A model generated the notes under the pieces. That model had not been told where the DNA came from. It did not search any database and worked only from the letters and a program-made list of their open reading frames with translations. From Lachnospiraceae bacterium (GTDB taxonomy: Bacteria; Bacillota; Clostridia; Lachnospirales; Lachnospiraceae): DNA of 64,000 bases. The first letter of the stretch is position 1. Each line of letters begins with the position of its first letter. Shown one piece after another: positions 59,612-64,000 of this stretch. The stretch is taken from assembly GCA_021202335.1 (NCBI GenBank), contig JAJQDE010000041.1, positions 1 through 64,000 of the forward strand. Reading direction: 5' to 3'. The position numbers and the translations under genes are program-made.

Positions 59612-60775
59612 CTATTCTTGCATGTCATTTTTATCCAATTCATCTACTGCATTCTGTGAAAGTTTCTCCTTGATTTCTTCCAAAGAAATCCACTCAAGCT
59701 TTTCGTTCCCTATTTCTTCCAACTGCCTGCATATATCATCCGCATAATTCCTAGCCGCTATCAAAACATTTTTTTCACCACCCTCTAATATCTTAGGGCT
59801 TTCTATTGGTATTCCCTCCAGGTTTTCTCCCCATTTTCTGTTATCATTATCAACCACACCTTTTACATAAATTTGAGAATTTTTCAACGCAATGCAACAC
59901 TTTTCTCCCCAAAATCCGGCTCCGAAAATATAAATTCCCTCACTAACATCCTAAAAAGCCTGCGTAAGATGATTTTCCAAAATCTGCGGATAATATAAAA
60001 ACATCTCCCTAAGCCTTACCTCCAAATCCTTCTGCTCCCACAATTTCAACAACGTCTCCCTGTCACAATCAAAGCATTTATCCATATATGTTTTGGCAAC
60101 TTGAAGAGTTTCTCTCGCAGCAGCTACTGTATCTGTCGTACTTATCCCACCATACCTAAAATTCGCAATCACCTTATCAATGTATTTAAATTTAACTCCT
60201 GACGAATAACACCCAAGCATAAATTCATAATCACCTGCTATTCTATACTTTGTATCAAACAGCCCTTTGCGTTGATATACCTCTCTTTTTACAAAGCAGC
60301 TGGGGTGCGACACCGACATATGCATCCACAACTCACTCAATGGCATATTTTCGGAATATGACACCGAACCATCTAAATAAATATGCCTGCTCTTCCCATA
60401 TACAATTTCGGCATCACCTGATTCAAAGCAAGGAACTATATTCGCAACAGCATCCAACTCATACCAGTCGTCACTGTTAATAATACCGATTACGTCCCCT
60501 GATGCCTGCTTTATGCCTTTATTCATCGCATCAAAAATCCCACCGTCCGGCTCGCTCACATAATACGCAAGCTTGTCCTTATATTTTTCAATCACCTCTT
60601 GCGTACCATCGGTTGACTGCCCGTCAATGATGATATACTCCACATTTCTATACGACTGATTCAATACACTTAAAATGGTCTGCTCAATAGTATCAACCGC
60701 ATTATATGAAACAGTTATTATGCTAACCTTGATGGTATTCATATCCCAGTAATCCTCCATTTTTGACTTAAACAT
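59612..60775 (-). pseudogene. GT2 glycosyltransferase with C-terminal Rossmann-like module, in-frame TAG at 59951-59953
   Basis: ...QILENHLTQAF-TAG-DVSEGIYIFGAGFWGEKCCIALKNSQIYVKGVVDNDNRKWG..., same frame. Confidence 0.7.
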
Positions 60776-60794
60776 TGACCACTCCGTAAAACAA

Positions 60795-60842
60795 AAAGAC
60801 CTAATATAAAATATGAAATTTCATACTTTACATTAGGTCTTT
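60795..60842. repeat. 48-bp near-perfect palindrome
   Basis: AAAGACCTAATATAAAATATGAAA/TTTCATACTTTACATTAGGTCTTT, two mismatched pairs. Confidence 0.85.
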
Positions 60843-61124
60843 GATTTTTAACTCTATTCAATTAATTATGGCGACTACTGCTCATTCACTAGGGCTTGCC
60901 TTATAATCCAATATCCTATCCGAAATACCATTTTCCGCAGCTATCTTACTCGCTGCTTTCATAGCCTTTAATGCCCTGCTATTATCACTATCCTCCAGCT
61001 TCATGCTAAATGGAATGCCATTTTGTCATCATTTGCAGCCATATGATGACAAATATAAGAGATTTTATTTCTCGTAAGACAGTAATTAGCACTCGACTAA
61101 AACCTAATGTAAAATATGAAATTG
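60818..61124. mobile_element. MITE-like unit with 21-bp terminal inverted repeats (putative)
   Basis: AATTTCATACTTTACATTAGG at left, CCTAATGTAAAATATGAAATT at right (one mismatch). Confidence 0.45.
60882..61004 (-). CDS. 40-aa antitoxin-like small ORF
   Basis: MKLEDSDNSRALKAMKAASKIAAENGISDRILDYKASPSE*. Confidence 0.4.
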   Translation of the reverse strand: MKLEDSDNSRALKAMKAASKIAAENGISDRILDYKASPSE

Positions 61125-61174
61125 TCAAGGTGCATTGTTTAAAATTCACACTAAATTAATTTACAAGCAATCCG

Positions 61175-61651
61175 TTACACCTCATACAAAACATCCTCTA
61201 TCGAGATAATAGGACACTGCATCTTATCCATAAGCTTAGCCTCTATCTCATCGAAGAAAAACACAGGTGTCACTATGATTGCATCCACATCTTCCAAGTC
61301 TTCATCCATCGCCACTATTTTTACCGCTGAATATATGGAATCCGCACTTTTATCAATGGCGTATTTTATATTGATATCACTGTCCCTAAGCTCTTCAACC
61401 AAGCGTTCCCCAACATAGCTCATTCCGTAAATTGCAATTGTTTTGTATCCGTTCTCTTCAAAATAATCCTTTAAATTCTTTCCTTCCTGCTTGACTGCCA
61501 CCCACTGATTCATCAACAAATACAAAGCCAAATGCTTGTCTGACATAATCTGCGCTTTATTGGTCGCTTTACTTGCCATCCGCCCTGCCGTCACCGCTCC
61601 TGCCACTGCACCAGCTACTGCCGATAATCTTGATACTGCTCCTTTTTTCAT
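61175..61651 (-). CDS. Stand-alone Rossmann-like module protein with Ala/Gly-rich N-terminus
   Basis: AVAGAVAGAVTAGRMAS...; IAIYGMSYVGERLVEELRDSDINIKYAIDKSA. Confidence 0.7.
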   Translation of the reverse strand: MKKGAVSRLSAVAGAVAGAVTAGRMASKATNKAQIMSDKHLALYLLMNQWVAVKQEGKNLKDYFEENGYKTIAIYGMSYVGERLVEELRDSDINIKYAIDKSADSIYSAVKIVAMDEDLEDVDAIIVTPVFFFDEIEAKLMDKMQCPIISIEDVLYEV

Positions 61652-61668
61652 AATGATTACCTCCTGTT

Positions 61669-62598
61669 TTATTTAATCAAGTAACTTCCATTTAAAACAT
61701 TTTCAAAACCAAGCTCAATCACATTTCTCATCATCTCATCACTGTGTTTCTGCGATGCAACAATAACCAAAGCTTCATTATATGTTTCGTATAAATCTTC
61801 TATGCAATATACATCCTTTTCACAAAATCTACTGTTCATATGAACACTTTTACTTTCCGCAAATGAAAATATATTATCCTTACCAATTTCAACAGAAATA
61901 TACCAAAACAGCTTTTCAGCCAAAGTACCAACACCGTAAATAATTATCCCTTTATCATTTAACTTTGATAAAAGCCTGTCATGCAATATATTACTATAGG
62001 CAAGTCCATTTTCAAGGTATAGGCAATGACATAGTTGAATAACAGTTTCAATATCCAAATGAATCGAATCTGTGTATTTTAATACAATCCCTTCCTTGTT
62101 AGCCACCTCATTCAAATCAAAAAATTCACAATACATTTCTTCTGCAATCTGCTTTGATATTTTGTTTCTCCGTTCAATTTCCTTATTACGCTGCTTTCTT
62201 TCTAAAGAATCTGTCGTCTCATACGTTCCCCCCCATAGTACCAGTTTGCCTGTTTTCGTTGATATGTCCATTATTATATTTTCAAGCATTTCTTTATATA
62301 TTAGCTCACTAAATTTCAATCCGTGGTGATAACCATAATTTAAAATAACTGTGTCATATGTATATTCTGTATCAAAAAAGCCACTCAGATGCTTTTTTAA
62401 TAACGGATCAGTAATATATAATGATGTAGCAAACAAATCCACCGCATAAACACCTTGCGCAAACTGCTCCATCACACCTCTGAATTGGCGTGTTACAGAA
62501 TCACCGATTAATGCTATTCTTTTAGTATCTGAGTTTGCCTTTGCCCACCAGCAATTTGTCCACTCTGTTTCTTCTCTATTTTCTAAACGACTTTCCAC
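61669..62598 (-). CDS. SGNH-like hydrolase with C-terminal Rossmann-like module
   Basis: IALIGDSVTRQFRG; IIIYGVGTLAEKLFWYI. Confidence 0.65.
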   Translation of the reverse strand: MESRLENREETEWTNCWWAKANSDTKRIALIGDSVTRQFRGVMEQFAQGVYAVDLFATSLYITDPLLKKHLSGFFDTEYTYDTVILNYGYHHGLKFSELIYKEMLENIIMDISTKTGKLVLWGGTYETTDSLERKQRNKEIERRNKISKQIAEEMYCEFFDLNEVANKEGIVLKYTDSIHLDIETVIQLCHCLYLENGLAYSNILHDRLLSKLNDKGIIIYGVGTLAEKLFWYISVEIGKDNIFSFAESKSVHMNSRFCEKDVYCIEDLYETYNEALVIVASQKHSDEMMRNVIELGFENVLNGSYLIK

Positions 62599-62610
62599 GT
62601 TTTGCTCCCA

Positions 62611-63807
62611 CTAATGTCTACTCGTTTTATTATCATTTTTCATTACTGCACCATACAATTTCTCAAGCTTTGCGACAGTATGCTCCGGTTTTAGCAATTC
62701 TATGCGCTTTTTTGCATTCATCGCCATCATCCTTCGTTTGTCACCATCCGCCATAAGAGCTTTTTCGATTGCATTGTACAGACTTTCACCGTCATTCGGT
62801 CTTGACAAATACCCTGACTTATCATCTTCAATCAATTGATCAAGGCTGGAACCATATGTACCGATAACCACTTTCCCCCTATACATAGCCTCCTGACACG
62901 CGTTGGGCAGATTATCCATCAGTGATGGCAAAACCACCGCGTATGCATTATCCAGCACAGGCATTAATACATCATGTGTTAAATTACCCAGATAAATAAT
63001 ACGGTTACTGTATTCACCTGCCGACTTGAGCAGCATTTTCCACGTATTTGTGTCTTGATACACATACTGCGGTCCTGCAAACGCAAAATACAATTCTCTA
63101 TTATCTTCAAGCAGTTTATGTATTATCCGATTTATGGTAAGTATCCCTTTGTCAGGTGACATCCTTCCAAAAAACAGAAGATATTTTTTTCCTGCGAGCT
63201 TTTCATTTAATACCGATAAATTCAATTTTGTATCTATTTGTCCTTCTATAAAAGGAGTTTCTATCACGTAAACCTTCTTATTAATATCCTCTTCCAAAGG
63301 GATTGCAATTGCATTACTCGGCGCATAAACCACATTCATTCTTCGCGCTGCCATTCTTTCAAGCAATGATATAACTTCTATTTCCTTCTCATCGTAAGTC
63401 AATTTCAACTGTACTTTCGCATACGACGACATACGCATTACGGCAGGTATTTTTCCCGAATGGAAAAGCCCAACTCCAAACCATCCGCTATATTGAATCA
63501 AATCAATACTTTTCTCTATACAAACTTTTTTTATTTCTTTCTGCATAGCAATTTCTCTGCGCACAGCATTTAACCCATACTTAACCCATGCATTATCCCC
63601 ATCTGTCTTTGAAACGCTAACAGAACATATTTCAATCCCATCATATATCCATCTATATGTTTTTTTATCAGCAGTTAATATCACAACCTGATGTCCTCTT
63701 GCCTGCAAACATTTTGATACTTTGTGAAGGTAAGCAGGCATTCCGCTCAAGGGTTTATTCTTCTCTGCAAAACCACCGGTAACTAATAAAATATTCACCC
63801 TATGCAC
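62611..63807 (-). CDS. GT4 glycosyltransferase
   Basis: LLFFGRMSPDKGILTINRIIHKLLE, PSLMDNLPNACQEAM. Confidence 0.93.
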   Translation of the reverse strand: MHRVNILLVTGGFAEKNKPLSGMPAYLHKVSKCLQARGHQVVILTADKKTYRWIYDGIEICSVSVSKTDGDNAWVKYGLNAVRREIAMQKEIKKVCIEKSIDLIQYSGWFGVGLFHSGKIPAVMRMSSYAKVQLKLTYDEKEIEVISLLERMAARRMNVVYAPSNAIAIPLEEDINKKVYVIETPFIEGQIDTKLNLSVLNEKLAGKKYLLFFGRMSPDKGILTINRIIHKLLEDNRELYFAFAGPQYVYQDTNTWKMLLKSAGEYSNRIIYLGNLTHDVLMPVLDNAYAVVLPSLMDNLPNACQEAMYRGKVVIGTYGSSLDQLIEDDKSGYLSRPNDGESLYNAIEKALMADGDKRRMMAMNAKKRIELLKPEHTVAKLEKLYGAVMKNDNKTSRH

Positions 63808-63918
63808 CTCAATTTCTCTATTTTGCTGTTAATATCATCCAAAAATATATTTATACCTCTCACAATATCCTACCCTATATTCACATAAAGTTTTATAATC
63901 CGCATACTAACATCTAAA

Positions 63919-64000
63919 CTATGATTTTTCTCCAATCAACCGCAGATATTCTGTAGCTTTTCCGGCAGCCCTTTTTAATATCCTCAAGATGTTTCTTATC
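63919..64000 (-). CDS. C-terminal end of a partial CDS running off the window
   Basis: ...IRNILRILKRAAGKATEYLRLIGEKS*. Confidence 0.35.
   Translation of the reverse strand, partial: IRNILRILKRAAGKATEYLRLIGEKS

Overview
The window holds two blocks. Block 1 (about 69-33708) is a complete-looking ~33.6 kb siphovirus-type prophage in a Firmicutes (Lachnospiraceae-like) host. It is bounded by a perfect 31-bp direct repeat that is the 3' end of the host gdhA gene. The order from the left end is lysis, tail, head, packaging, late activator, replication (PcfJ/PcfK-like, VRR-NUC, RNase H, HUH Rep), regulation (divergent sigma-A promoters with a RelE-type TA pair ahead of a Cro/CI-type repressor), moron genes (Ltp-repeat protein, DinD-like) and tyrosine integrase. 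Block 2 (33.7-64 kb) is host chromosome: gdhA, a PhoR/PhoB-like pair with a Na/Pi cotransporter, glgD/glgC, an aconitase-family hydratase, a polysaccharide deacetylase and a large surface-glycan locus (three IspD/TarI-like cytidylyltransferases, NAD-dependent epimerases, LicD, many glycosyltransferases). Main leads: (1) nine proteins in the glycan locus carry an apparently related 'IYGxGxxG...D(N)xxxxKxG' Rossmann-like module fused to different catalytic domains; (2) five otherwise open reading frames are each broken by one in-frame stop (two TGA-ACA, three TAG-G), including the tape measure gene; (3) an HUH Rep gene next to a 49-bp repeat pair with two perfect DnaA boxes; (4) a canonical A AAT TTT slippery heptamer at a tail-chaperone gene overlap in the -1 arrangement; (5) gdhA 3'-end integration with swapped terminators; (6) one IspD-like paralogue with a degenerate nucleotide-binding signature. 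All product names come from reading the translations and remembered family patterns. No database search was run.
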